Positions 16,962 to 25,405 of a DNA stretch of 33,042 bases are shown here, one piece after another. Each line of letters begins with the position of its first letter. Within the stretch, counting starts at the first letter, position 1. Location of the stretch: the NCBI GenBank assembly GCA_009912575.1, contig WNDP01000037.1:1-33042 (forward strand), in the 5' to 3' direction. The notes below the pieces were generated by a model. That model worked only from the letters and a program-made list of their open reading frames with translations, did no database searches and was not told the origin of the DNA. The DNA comes from Acinetobacter bereziniae (GTDB lineage Bacteria; Pseudomonadota; Gammaproteobacteria; Pseudomonadales; Moraxellaceae). Both the position numbers and the translations under genes were made by a program.

Positions 16962-17393
16962 TTAACCTGAAATATATTGTTGTAATTGTTCAATTAACTT
17001 TCGTTGATCTTCCATCGTGGCTTTTACAAGGTCGCCAATAGATACAAAACCAACTAATTTTTCTGCTTCGATCACAGGTAAGTGACGTAGATGACCATCG
17101 GTCATTAAACCTAAGCATTGCTCTACGGTATGACTACGTGTCACTGAGATAACTTGAGATGTCATAATTTCAGCGACAGTTGTGTGATCTGAAGTACGTT
17201 GCATCAATGCAATTTTACGGGTGTAATCACGCTCGGAAAGAATCCCAACAACCTTTGTATCTTCTGTGACTACAACAGCACCAATACCTTTATTTGCCAT
17301 AAGCGTAATGGCCTCTAATACGGTTGCAGAGGGTGAAATAGTGTAAATTTCGTGACCAATTTTATCTTGGATGACTTGTGCTACTGTCGTCAT
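16962..17393 (-). CDS. CBS-domain pair protein
   Basis: A protein of 143 residues made almost wholly of two CBS domains, which bind adenine nucleotides and act as regulatory or energy-sensing modules. CBS1 covers about 8-60 (ISPSATVLEAITLMANKGIG, GILSERDYTRK). CBS2 covers about 72-125 (VISVTRSHTVEQCLGLMTDG, HLPVIEAEKLVGFVSIGDLV). There is no catalytic domain. The frame opens at 17432, but AAGGAAG lies just before the ATG at 17393 (MTTVAQVIQDK), which also fits the family start. It is transcribed alone. Confidence 0.9.
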   Translation of the reverse strand: MTTVAQVIQDKIGHEIYTISPSATVLEAITLMANKGIGAVVVTEDTKVVGILSERDYTRKIALMQRTSDHTTVAEIMTSQVISVTRSHTVEQCLGLMTDGHLRHLPVIEAEKLVGFVSIGDLVKATMEDQRKLIEQLQQYISG

Positions 17394-17540
17394 AATTATT
17401 CTTCCTTTTCTTTGGTGCTGATCTATCTGCACATCTTTAAATTAACTGTATTTTTTAACTTTGCAAATACTCTACAGTCACAAAATATAAAGATTATTTT
17501 TTACAACATTTTTAAAACAGGAAAAAATATTGTTCTACCA

Positions 17541-17918
17541 TTAAGCTGTTTGAAATTGAATATTGTTGTGAAAAAAGAAATGATCCATTTGTGAGGTGGA
17601 AAGTTTAAATTTTCGAGATGAAGAGTTGAATAATGCAGGCATAATATTCAAACGAGTAAGGGTAGGTAGTAGCGACTCTTTAAAGTCTTTTGGTGTTATT
17701 TTTCGAGGGGTATATTGAGGCCAGTGAATTTTTGCATATTGGTGTGCTTGAACTACATTGAGCCAAAATGGAAAGTAAACTTCTTCAGAGGCTGATTTCA
17801 TCGCCCAACCATCATGATAAAGCCCCCAAAGTACTCCACAATACATCAGTGATTTTAGAATAGAAATTTTAATAAACAATTCGTTCGAAATGGGTTGGAG
17901 ATGAATATACTTCTTCAT
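17541..17918 (-). CDS. DUF2750-like protein
   Basis: A 125-residue soluble protein. The stretch VLWGLYHDGWAM, then VYFPFWLNVVQAHQYAKIHWPQY and ITPKDFKESLLPTLTRLNI, follows the DUF2750 pattern of a WxL-x-x-DGW core, PxW and a C-terminal Leu-rich helix. The function of that family is unknown to me. The last 30 residues are polar and look poorly conserved. No terminator or partner is evident, and it sits between a CBS protein and a Sel1-like protein, all on the minus strand but well separated. Confidence 0.72.
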   Translation of the reverse strand: MKKYIHLQPISNELFIKISILKSLMYCGVLWGLYHDGWAMKSASEEVYFPFWLNVVQAHQYAKIHWPQYTPRKITPKDFKESLLPTLTRLNIMPALFNSSSRKFKLSTSQMDHFFFHNNIQFQTA

Positions 17919-18070
17919 AGTCGTTAGTCTGCTTGAGTACCATTGCTATTGTAATGGAAATTGATTCAAGAACTGTGAGAGCTTTATGCTGAATCGTAAG
18001 CATTTATTAAAACTATAAAAAATGTATCGAATACGTAATGATTTATTAATCAAACAAATCTACAGGGATT

Positions 18071-18095
18071 AAAAAACGACACCTAGGTGACGTTT
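18071..18095 (-). terminator. terminator after Sel1-like gene
   Basis: On the minus strand, AACGTCACCTAGGTGTCGTT forms a stem with one mismatch, followed by a T-run. It lies directly after the stop codon at 18098. Confidence 0.75.
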
Positions 18096-18097
18096 GA

Positions 18098-18331
18098 TTA
18101 TGCTTGCATCGTGGCCATCTTTTGCCAGTACTGCGCCTTTAACGAGTCGCGTTCTACACGGAAACCTTGATAGTAAAGTTCTGCAAGAAACATTGCTGCT
18201 TTACCATGTCCAGCTTTTGCTGCATCTTCTAATGCTTTTACCGCTTCTACGAAGTTCATTTCACATTGAATTGTATTTACAGCATCTGCGTAAACGTGTT
18301 CTAAGTCTTGATGAGAGATTTGGTGAATCAT
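18098..18331 (-). CDS. small Sel1-like repeat protein
   Basis: A 77-residue protein with essentially one Sel1-type (TPR-like) repeat: AVKALEDAAKAGHGKAAMFLAELYYQG, then ERDSLKAQYWQKMA. Such repeats mediate protein contacts. The frame extends up to 18367, but AAGGAG lies about 7 bases before the ATG at 18331 (MIHQISHQDLEHVY), which decides the start. There is no signal peptide, so it is probably cytosolic. It has its own terminator and no partner gene close by. Confidence 0.82.
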   Translation of the reverse strand: MIHQISHQDLEHVYADAVNTIQCEMNFVEAVKALEDAAKAGHGKAAMFLAELYYQGFRVERDSLKAQYWQKMATMQA

Positions 18332-18554
18332 ATATAACTCCTTATTGTAATTATGATCTTTTAACATAGCTCCCCAACGGAGCTTATACTTAACTAATCT
18401 AACTTAACTTTATTAAACTAATATTACAGTTTGCTTTACTTGTCAAGTAATTTAAAAACTATGCTTGACGAAAATAAGATTACATGATTAAACATTAAAC
18501 AGAAATAATATTTATTAAAATCAATATGAGAATTATGACAAAGGGAGAGCAAAA

Positions 18555-18914
18555 ATGACAAACACTATCGATGGTTTTACTTTTGATGTACCCGCTGCTG
18601 AGTCTCAGATTGTTGAATTAGCTCAGTATCATCGTCGGCAGTTAGATGAAGCAATTTACCATCAAGAAATTCATCTTGGTGATTATTGTTTAGCCCAACG
18701 CAAACGTGTTTATGATTATACCAGAAATCTTGACCCAACGCAAAAAGCAAGTTTTTACCACGTCTATGATGGAGAGTTGAGACGTCTTGCAGACGATGAT
18801 GATTTGCATCCTGCACATGCAGAGGGTGGGGTAAGTATCTTTGCTGTATGTATCGCATTGGCAATCATTGCCTTTATTTTATATTTTGCATTCTTAAGAG
18901 CAACAATCCTTTAA
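18555..18914 (+). CDS. small C-terminally anchored membrane protein
   Basis: A 119-residue protein of no family I recognise. Residues 1-90 are polar and helical (LAQYHRRQLDEAIYHQEIHLGDYC, LDPTQKASFYHVYDGELRRLADDDD). A single C-terminal membrane helix follows (VSIFAVCIALAIIAFILYFAF), with a three- to five-residue tail. This is a tail-anchored layout with the bulk in the cytoplasm. GGGAG precedes the ATG. It is divergent from the Sel1-like gene, with a 220-base promoter region between them. Confidence 0.75.
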   Translation: MTNTIDGFTFDVPAAESQIVELAQYHRRQLDEAIYHQEIHLGDYCLAQRKRVYDYTRNLDPTQKASFYHVYDGELRRLADDDDLHPAHAEGGVSIFAVCIALAIIAFILYFAFLRATIL

Positions 18915-18958
18915 CCGCCAACATCTAGTACACATCAATCCATGTTTTAAATTCACGC

Positions 18959-18993
18959 AAGCCCTTTTCTTAAAATTGAGAAGAGGGCTTTAA
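18959..18993. terminator. hairpin after small membrane protein
   Basis: GCCCTTTTCTT (18961-18971) pairs with AGAAGAGGGCT (18978-18988), with small irregularities. Only a short T-run follows on either strand, so termination may be partial. Confidence 0.5.
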
Positions 18994-19156
18994 AATGTAT
19001 ACATAACTGAAGATCTAAATCGGGGAGAGTTTAAGCACTGTTGTTTCACTTAGCTTAATTTTAAAGGTCAACTTACAACCGTTCTTCAGATGGCATTAAG
19101 AAAGCCCTATATTTTTATGGTCAGAATGATAAACTATCTGTAATCAGAGGTAGTTC

Positions 19157-19483
19157 ATGCAAAAAATCAAAGATTATTTTCAAAAATTATTCTATTCATT
19201 TCCTGTGGAAAAAATCTTGAATTCTTTTGTTGTTGTGATCATCGTACTGATGATTTTTCTTGCAACATTGGCTTTATTGCGTCCAATAAGCCCAGAACAA
19301 TATCAATACGTTATTCAATATTCACAACAAGCTGCCTATCCGCAAACGCAGAATATTGCTAATCAGTTACGTCATCAAGATCGGGTTTGCGTTGCTGATT
19401 ATCTTCGTCTATTACGTGCATATCACTCTGAAAATCAAAGGGTCAGAGAATACCCGGCAGTGGATAGTACTGACCCAGAATAA
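19157..19483 (+). CDS. small membrane protein
   Basis: A 108-residue protein with one membrane helix near the N-terminus (SFVVVIIVLMIFLATLALL, about 23-41). A periplasmic-side polar tail follows (SPEQYQYVIQYSQQAAYPQTQ, LRHQDRVCVADYLRLLRAY). AGAGG precedes the ATG. I do not recognise the family. An imperfect inverted repeat spans its stop codon (19482-19507) and the stop of the converging M16 gene, which is likely a shared terminator. Confidence 0.75.
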   Translation: MQKIKDYFQKLFYSFPVEKILNSFVVVIIVLMIFLATLALLRPISPEQYQYVIQYSQQAAYPQTQNIANQLRHQDRVCVADYLRLLRAYHSENQRVREYPAVDSTDPE

Positions 19484-19494
19484 CCCTTCAAAAA

Positions 19495-21105
19495 TTATTT
19501 TGAGGGTTCATCTTGAGGTCGAATGGTTTTTTTGATGATCAATGCTGGAATATCAGGCATAGGATTTATATCTACTTTTTGGCTTTGAGCATTCGAAGCT
19601 CGAGACTGACCATCTAAGTCTTCGTTGAGCATTTGTTTAAGTGCTTCTTGATCCAAAGTCGGTGCAACAACAACCAGTGTGAGGCGATCTGCACGAAGAT
19701 GTTTTTGAACAGCTGTTTGAACTTGTTTGGCAGTCACTTGGCTCAATTGTTTTTGATATTGGGCTAAATAATCAGCAGGTAGTTGGTAAAATCCAATAGA
19801 TGCTATTTGTGCATTGATGTTCGCATTTGAACTGAACGTCATTGGAAAAGATCTCAACATCCCTTCTTTAGTTTCTTCAAGTTGTTTTTTTTGTACTGGT
19901 TTTTTTACAAAATCACGTAAAGCTTGATGCGCAACTTGGATACTGTCCATCAGTTGATTTTGTTCAGTTGCGTAGTTCAAGCTAAAAAAACCTTGTGCTA
20001 AGGTGGTGGTTAAGTTGCTATATGCCCCATAAGTATAACCACGTTTAACACGTAATTCTTTCATCAGTATCGAGTTAAAACCGCTTCCACCAAACATTTG
20101 GTTGGCGACTTCTAATGCAACACGATCAGGATCACTTCGTTTGATGCCTAAATGCCCCATAATGACATTGGCTTGTGTTGAGTTAAAAGGAATATAGTGG
20201 ATATTAAAATCATTTTGTTCCTGTGGCTCCGCTAAGGCTGCGGCGGCTTCGCCTTGTGTGATGTTTTGACTAATAAGATTGGCGAGTTTAGTGGCATCAG
20301 CAGCCGTTAGGTTACCTGTCATCGCAATATTCATATTCTGGGCGACTAATAATTTTTGCCTAAATGTACGAAGTAGTTCTGGTGTAATTTTTTTTAGACT
20401 TCCATTGGTGCCTACAGTGGGTTCGGCATAAGGATGTTGTCCATATAATGCTCGATAAAAACGGATATTCATAATACGGCTTGGATTTTCTTGGATTTGC
20501 TTTTGTCCAACTTTGGTATTATTTAAAATAAGATTGAGCCCAGAAGAATTAAATTGTGCATGATTAAGCACATGTAACATCATGTTGATAGTAGGGTTTA
20601 ATTTCTCAGGATCAGACAAGACACGTAGTCGAACCACAAACATGTCACGATATGCGGTGACATTAAATTGCGCACCTAAGCCTTCAAAGGTTGAAGCAAT
20701 TTCTTTTGCAGAATATTGATCTGTACCTTCTGTAATCAGTTTGGCAGCCATATTCGACATACCAAATAGTCCCTGTCCCAATGCTTGATCTTGAGAAGAA
20801 CCTGCATTGAATGTCAGTTGAATATCCACGATTGGGAGGTCTGTGGCCGAAACGAATAAAGTTCTGACTTTTTGGTTATTTTCCAAATCTTGAACAAAAG
20901 GTGTCTGATATTGCTGCTGTTTATCTAAATTTCTTAAGCTTTGTAAGGTTGAATTGGCTTTTAATGTAGAATCATCTATTACGGTATCGCTTTCTTCGTG
21001 GTTATCAAGTTCGACTTCTGCATAGTTAAGCTGTGAGTAAAGCAAGGTGATTAACACAATTAATGGGGTTTTAAATGAATAAATAGAGAATGGTGTGAGT
21101 TTCAT
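19495..21105 (-). CDS. M16 peptidase-family protein, non-catalytic partner
   Basis: A 536-residue exported protein with a signal peptide ending NYA. Two M16 domains are present. The first, near residues 75-290, has FNAGSSQDQALGQGLFGMSNMAAKLITEG where an active enzyme would carry HxxEH, so the zinc site is absent. The second has FGGSGFNSILMKELRVKRGYTYGAYS, the C-terminal signature that contacts substrate. M16 enzymes often work as an active and inactive pair. The active partner is the gene just upstream, 13 bases away. AAGGA precedes the ATG. A periplasmic peptidase complex is the likely product. The substrate is unknown. Confidence 0.9.
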   Translation of the reverse strand: MKLTPFSIYSFKTPLIVLITLLYSQLNYAEVELDNHEESDTVIDDSTLKANSTLQSLRNLDKQQQYQTPFVQDLENNQKVRTLFVSATDLPIVDIQLTFNAGSSQDQALGQGLFGMSNMAAKLITEGTDQYSAKEIASTFEGLGAQFNVTAYRDMFVVRLRVLSDPEKLNPTINMMLHVLNHAQFNSSGLNLILNNTKVGQKQIQENPSRIMNIRFYRALYGQHPYAEPTVGTNGSLKKITPELLRTFRQKLLVAQNMNIAMTGNLTAADATKLANLISQNITQGEAAAALAEPQEQNDFNIHYIPFNSTQANVIMGHLGIKRSDPDRVALEVANQMFGGSGFNSILMKELRVKRGYTYGAYSNLTTTLAQGFFSLNYATEQNQLMDSIQVAHQALRDFVKKPVQKKQLEETKEGMLRSFPMTFSSNANINAQIASIGFYQLPADYLAQYQKQLSQVTAKQVQTAVQKHLRADRLTLVVVAPTLDQEALKQMLNEDLDGQSRASNAQSQKVDINPMPDIPALIIKKTIRPQDEPSK

Positions 21106-21118
21106 GAGTCTTCCTTAT

Positions 21119-22513
21119 TTATTCTTTGTTATCTTCTGGTAATAAATACAAGCTACTGAGATTGTCTTTAACAAAATAAATATTGGCAATCCGTTGTAAA
21201 TCTTGCGGTGTCACTTTGTCATAATGCTTCGGCAATTCATCCATCAAACGAAAACTTAAACCATTCACTTCTAAGTTGCCAATCATATTGGCTTGACCAC
21301 CAATATCGTCTTGGCTATAGATTAAGTTAGAAACAAAGTTGTTTTTTACCCGATCAAGTTCTGCTTGATTAACCAACTCTGTTTTAAATAAGTTCATCTC
21401 TTTCTCAATTGCTTTCTGTGCATCTGCCAGTGAAACACCATCACTAGGGATAGCAGAAATCATAAATAAACTGTCGCCTCGATTATATGGGTCGTAGCTT
21501 ACACTGATTGCGGTGAGCACTTTTTTATCTCGAATGAGACGATCTTGCAAACGTGCTGAAATTCCGCCATCGAGCAAGGACTGAATGATGGTCAATGCAT
21601 ATGCATCCTGCGGGTTTTTTGCTGTAGCAATAGATTTAACATTCCATGCCATAAACAGGTTTGGAACTTGTACTGGAAGATGGACTTCCATATGTCGATA
21701 ACCCAGTCGGTCAAATTCCAACACATCATTGCGATCGGGTAAGTCTTTTTTAGGGATTGCAGCAAAATATTTTTCAACCTGTTTTAATGCTTGTTCAGCA
21801 TTGACATCGCCGACAATAACCAATGTTGCATTATTGGGCGTGTACCAAGTTTGATACCAGTGTTTGAGGTCATCCAAACGAATATTTTGCGGGTTTTTCA
21901 TAAAACCGATAACAGGTTGGCGATGATGACTGGTTGGATAAGCAATCCATTTAAAGCGTTCATAAGCAAGATTTTGCGGATTATCATCTGTTCTTTGTCG
22001 TCTTTCTTCCATCACCACTTTGATCTCAGGATCAAAGTCCTGTTGTCTCAGTACCAGATTGACCATTCGATCTGCTTCGAGTTCTAAAGCCAAGGGAAAA
22101 TACTTTTTAGGATAAAGCTGATAATAGTTGGTGTAATTGGTATAAGTTGCTGCATTTGTACGTCCACCATAAATTCGGCTTAACCGTGCAAACTCATCAT
22201 CTGGAACTTTCTTGGTTCCCTTAAACATCATATGCTCAAGTACATGAGAAATACCGAGCACATTGCCAGATTCATCACTACTGCCAACGCCGTACCAAAT
22301 CTGGGTCATAACAATGGGGGAGCGATGATCCTCACGAATAATCACTTTTAAACCATTTTTTAATGTTGTTTCAAATGTCGTTCGTGCAAGCTGGCTTTGT
22401 GGAGCAGCATAAAGTTGCGTATTTGCAGTAGAAAGCGTTAAGAATAATAAGGGCGCAATGATCACTTTGGATTGTTGGATAAGTTCTAAGAATTTAGATT
22501 TCAAAATATACAC
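21119..22513 (-). CDS. M16 zinc peptidase, catalytic partner
   Basis: A 464-residue exported pitrilysin-family metallopeptidase. The signal peptide spans roughly residues 14-37 (IIAPLLFLTLSTANTQLYAA). The inverted zinc motif HVLEH is at 90-94 (SHVLEHMMFKGT), with a third glutamate near 169-170 (VVMEERRQRTDDNP). The second domain carries LLDGGISARLQDRLIRDK. The frame begins with GTG at 22513, preceded by AGG about 7 bases away. No ATG lies upstream in frame before the spacer. It is first in a two-gene operon with the non-catalytic subunit, divergent from ftsY. Confidence 0.92.
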   Translation of the reverse strand: MYILKSKFLELIQQSKVIIAPLLFLTLSTANTQLYAAPQSQLARTTFETTLKNGLKVIIREDHRSPIVMTQIWYGVGSSDESGNVLGISHVLEHMMFKGTKKVPDDEFARLSRIYGGRTNAATYTNYTNYYQLYPKKYFPLALELEADRMVNLVLRQQDFDPEIKVVMEERRQRTDDNPQNLAYERFKWIAYPTSHHRQPVIGFMKNPQNIRLDDLKHWYQTWYTPNNATLVIVGDVNAEQALKQVEKYFAAIPKKDLPDRNDVLEFDRLGYRHMEVHLPVQVPNLFMAWNVKSIATAKNPQDAYALTIIQSLLDGGISARLQDRLIRDKKVLTAISVSYDPYNRGDSLFMISAIPSDGVSLADAQKAIEKEMNLFKTELVNQAELDRVKNNFVSNLIYSQDDIGGQANMIGNLEVNGLSFRLMDELPKHYDKVTPQDLQRIANIYFVKDNLSSLYLLPEDNKE

Positions 22514-22619
22514 AGATGACCTAAAAAAATTATTCTAAATTTATAACTATTCTTAAAAAATGAATCAGTTAAAGCAAGGCGATCGTGTTGCATTTTGGTT
22601 TGCTTGTTTTATCACTGCT

Positions 22620-22648
22620 TTAACGCTAAAAATCTTTCAATCTATGCT
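22620..22648 (+). promoter_or_regulatory. possible ftsY promoter
   Basis: TTAACG (22620-22625) and TATGCT (22643-22648) are separated by 17 bases, about 40 bases before the ftsY start. Each matches the sigma-70 consensus at four of six positions. This is pattern only. Confidence 0.35.
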
Positions 22649-22690
22649 AAACTCATTCTTTTTTAACGCTATGCTTTTCAAGGAATCGGC

Positions 22691-23800
22691 ATGCAAGAAC
22701 AGCAAAATAAATTTTTGATTGATGCGGATATCGGGGATGACGATGTCACATTACCTAGTTTACCAGCCGTCAATGTGCCTATTATTGAAAATAATGAAGT
22801 AGAATTGCCGAAAACGGAATCTACTCAAGCTGAAACTCAAGAACATCAAACTGAATCGGCTGATGTCAAAGCCAAAGGTGGCTTTTTCAGTCGCATGAAA
22901 GAAGGTTTGACCAAGTCTCGTAAGAGCTTTGCAGATGGTATGGTTAACATACTGATCGGCGGTAAAGAGATTGATGATGAGTTACTTGAAGAAGTTGAAG
23001 AGCAACTTTTAGTCGCTGATATTGGTGTTGAAGCAACTAAAACAATCATTGCAAATTTAACTGAACGAACTGAACGTGGTGATTTGATCTATTCACATTC
23101 GTTGTATAAAGCTTTGCAGGAAGAGTTAGTAACTTTACTTGCACCACGAGTGAAACCATTACATATCGATCCAAATAAAAATCCATTTGTGATTTTAGTG
23201 GTTGGTGTAAATGGTGTTGGTAAAACAACAACGATTGGTAAGTTAGCAAAACGTTTACAAGGCGAAGGCAAAAAAGTCATGCTTGCTGCTGGTGATACTT
23301 TCCGTGCAGCAGCCACTGAACAGCTACAAATTTGGGGTGAGCATAATAATATTGCTGTTGTCGCTCAAGGTCACGGCGCAGATAGTGCTTCAGTCATTTT
23401 TGATGCTTTTGAAAGTGCTCGAGCTAAAGGTGTAGATGTTCTTATCGCAGACACCGCTGGACGCTTACATAATAAAAGCAACTTGATGTCAGAGTTGACC
23501 AAAGTAAAACGTGTGATGCAAAAAATTGATGCAACAGCGCCGCATGAAGTGATGCTGGTGGTTGATGCAGGTACAGGGCAAAATGCGATTAACCAAGTTG
23601 AAATGTTTGATGAAGCTGTTGGGCTTACAGGTTTAACCATTACCAAATTAGATGGTACTGCAAAGGGTGGTGTGTTATTTAATATTGCCAGTCGTACCCA
23701 TGTTCCGATTCGTTTTATTGGTGTGGGTGAAAAAATTGACGATTTGCGTCCTTTCTCAGCTAAATCTTTTGTTGCAGCACTCTTTGAGACAGACAAATAG
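22691..23800 (+). CDS. ftsY: signal recognition particle receptor FtsY
   Basis: A 369-residue GTPase that docks ribosome-SRP complexes at the inner membrane. The acidic N-terminal A region is short (1-60). The N domain follows (FFSRMKEGLTKSRKSFADGM, about 65-84), then the G domain with G1 GVNGVGKTT (172-180), DTFRAAATEQL, DTAGR (254-258) and TKLDG (318-322). All GTPase motifs are intact. The C-terminal GVGEKIDDLRPF is typical. AAGGA lies 6 bases before the ATG. It is a single gene, divergent from the M16 operon, and ends in a strong hairpin. Confidence 0.97.
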   Translation: MQEQQNKFLIDADIGDDDVTLPSLPAVNVPIIENNEVELPKTESTQAETQEHQTESADVKAKGGFFSRMKEGLTKSRKSFADGMVNILIGGKEIDDELLEEVEEQLLVADIGVEATKTIIANLTERTERGDLIYSHSLYKALQEELVTLLAPRVKPLHIDPNKNPFVILVVGVNGVGKTTTIGKLAKRLQGEGKKVMLAAGDTFRAAATEQLQIWGEHNNIAVVAQGHGADSASVIFDAFESARAKGVDVLIADTAGRLHNKSNLMSELTKVKRVMQKIDATAPHEVMLVVDAGTGQNAINQVEMFDEAVGLTGLTITKLDGTAKGGVLFNIASRTHVPIRFIGVGEKIDDLRPFSAKSFVAALFETDK

Positions 23801-23823
23801 TTTGAACGATTAAAATGCTGCAT

Positions 23824-23853
23824 TAAAAAACTCCGCTTAAAGCGGAGTTTTTT
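23824..23853 (+). terminator. ftsY terminator
   Basis: AAAAAACTCCGCTT pairs with AAGCGGAGTTTTTT, leaving a very small loop and a six-T run. Confidence 0.9.
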
Positions 23854-24218
23854 AATGCTTCACCGCTTTTCGGACTGACTGAATTTAAGCAGGATTTTGG
23901 CTCTAATCGTTGGATTTGATGTTTTAAATAAGATTATTTTTACTGTAATTTTTTGCGAAACAGATTTCTTAAAATAAACTATAAAAAAATTTATAAAAGT
24001 AATTTATTTTTTTCGAGGATATATATTATTTTTTAAAATTAATAATTTAAGCTGAAAATAGTGTCATCGTGAATGTTTAATGTCTGTATTATTCCTAGTA
24101 TTGTTCTAAATATAGAACACATTGTTATGTATATATACATAGAACAGGTCAAAATCATGCAATAAACTCTGTCTATGTTAAAGAAAACGGCGCAGATCGC
24201 CATAGAAGGATTATCATC
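23854..24218. other. intergenic region ftsY-nitroreductase
   Basis: No gene is seen in these 365 bases. They contain the operator-like repeats listed at 24102-24147 and AAGGA just before the nitroreductase ATG. The remainder is very AT-rich. Confidence 0.5.
24102..24147. promoter_or_regulatory. operator-like inverted repeats upstream of nitroreductase gene
   Basis: TGTTCTA-AATA-TAGAACA (24102-24119) is a perfect 7-bp inverted repeat. A third TAGAACA half-site lies at 24141-24147, preceded by a perfect 16-base palindrome TATGTATATATACATA (24126-24141). The set lies about 75-115 bases before the nitroreductase start, a suitable place for a repressor or activator. No regulator gene is adjacent. 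Confidence 0.45.
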
Positions 24219-24812
24219 ATGTCATTTTTAAATCAAATCAAACAACGTCGTACAATTTATGCATTAGGTAAAGATCTCAGCTTAGATCAAGTGAAAATTG
24301 AAGAAATTATCAAAGATGCAGTGAAACATAGCCCATCTGCATTTAACTCACAATCTTCACGTGCTGTGATTTTATTTGGTGATTCACACGTAAAATTTTG
24401 GACAATTGTGCTAGAAACTTTACGTAAAATTGTACCTGCTGAAGCATTTGAAGGAACCGCAGGCAAAATTAACAGCTTTATTGCTGGTGCAGGTTCAGTG
24501 TTGTTTTACGAAGATTTAAGTGTTGTCAAAGGCTTACAAGAGCAATTCCCACTTTATGCAGATAACTTCCCAGTTTGGGCTGAACACTCAACTGCAATTG
24601 CGCAATTTGCAACTTGGACAGCATTATCTGAAGCTGGTATTGGTGCATCTTTACAGCACTATAACCCGATTGTAGATGAAGAAGTTGCTGAAACATTTGA
24701 AATTCCGGCAGATTGGAAACTTCGTGCGCAATTGGTATTTGGTTCAATTGAAGCGCCTGCTGGTGAAAAAGCATTTATTGATGATGCCGCACGTTTCAAA
24801 ACATTTAACTAA
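24219..24812 (+). CDS. nitroreductase family protein (Frm2-like)
   Basis: A 197-residue FMN-dependent oxidoreductase. RRTIYALGKDLSL (10-22) and HSPSAFNSQSSRAVILFG (37-54) form the flavin-binding start. WAEHSTAIAQFATWTALSEAGIGASLQHYNP is the conserved helical region typical of the Frm2/Hbn1-like subgroup, named from yeast proteins linked to fatty-acid signalling and oxidative stress. The length is normal. AAGGA precedes the ATG. It is a single-gene unit with a strong terminator after it and a repeat-rich region before it. It probably reduces nitro- or quinone-type electrophiles. Confidence 0.9.
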   Translation: MSFLNQIKQRRTIYALGKDLSLDQVKIEEIIKDAVKHSPSAFNSQSSRAVILFGDSHVKFWTIVLETLRKIVPAEAFEGTAGKINSFIAGAGSVLFYEDLSVVKGLQEQFPLYADNFPVWAEHSTAIAQFATWTALSEAGIGASLQHYNPIVDEEVAETFEIPADWKLRAQLVFGSIEAPAGEKAFIDDAARFKTFN

Positions 24813-24886
24813 ATTTCTATCAGATCAAAGAAATCAAAGCTCAAACCTATGTTTGATTGATGTCTGATCTTTGTTTGATCAAATTT

Positions 24887-24921
24887 AACCTGCTTAAGAT
24901 GCACATTTTAAGCAGGTTTTT
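24887..24921 (+). terminator. nitroreductase terminator
   Basis: AACCTGCTTAA (24887-24897) pairs perfectly with TTAAGCAGGTT (24908-24918) and a T-run follows. A GATCAAA/TTTGATC repeat lies just upstream at about 24823-24880. Confidence 0.85.
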
Positions 24922-25405
24922 ATTTGCGTTGATTTTATCAAATCTTAAAACAAAACAAGCAACCATAAAGTGTCTTCGTTCACTTTAGTGACTCCTTTAA
25001 ATGGAGTTGATCATACTTTCCTGATAATCACTGAGCTAAGAATTTAAGCCACAATAGATCGAACAATTCTTTACATAGAAATATCACTTTGCTTTATCGA
25101 CATTTAGCTTTATTCATGGCTTAATCTTTGCTCAAGGAAAAAAAGTGTATTAAAAAAATGAGTAAATTAGCCTTGATTTGGCACTTTAGTCTAATTTCGA
25201 CATTTTAAAAACTTTATACACTGTAAATAGCTATTCAAGTTGATGATATTGTCGAATTTCTGATCGTTATTTTTTAAGTTAATGTATGTATTTATTTTAA
25301 TTAAAATGATCACTATTTAGGAATGTGTGATAATACTATTCAGCATGGTTTAAATCGGTATACTAGAAACTCTTGTTATAAAAAGTAGCAATATCAGGAA
25401 AGACA
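24922..25405. other. long leader or promoter region of glcB
   Basis: No gene is seen in 484 bases. Two small hairpins stand side by side: AAAGTG/CACTTT (24967-24986) and ACTCC/GGAGT (24991-25007). The rest is AT-rich. AGGA lies before the glcB ATG. I could not choose a single promoter with confidence. Confidence 0.4.

Noticed and set aside
18094-18369. Plus-strand frame opposite the Sel1-like gene
   Set aside because: It is the shadow of the minus-strand gene, which has a good ribosome binding site, a repeat motif and a terminator.
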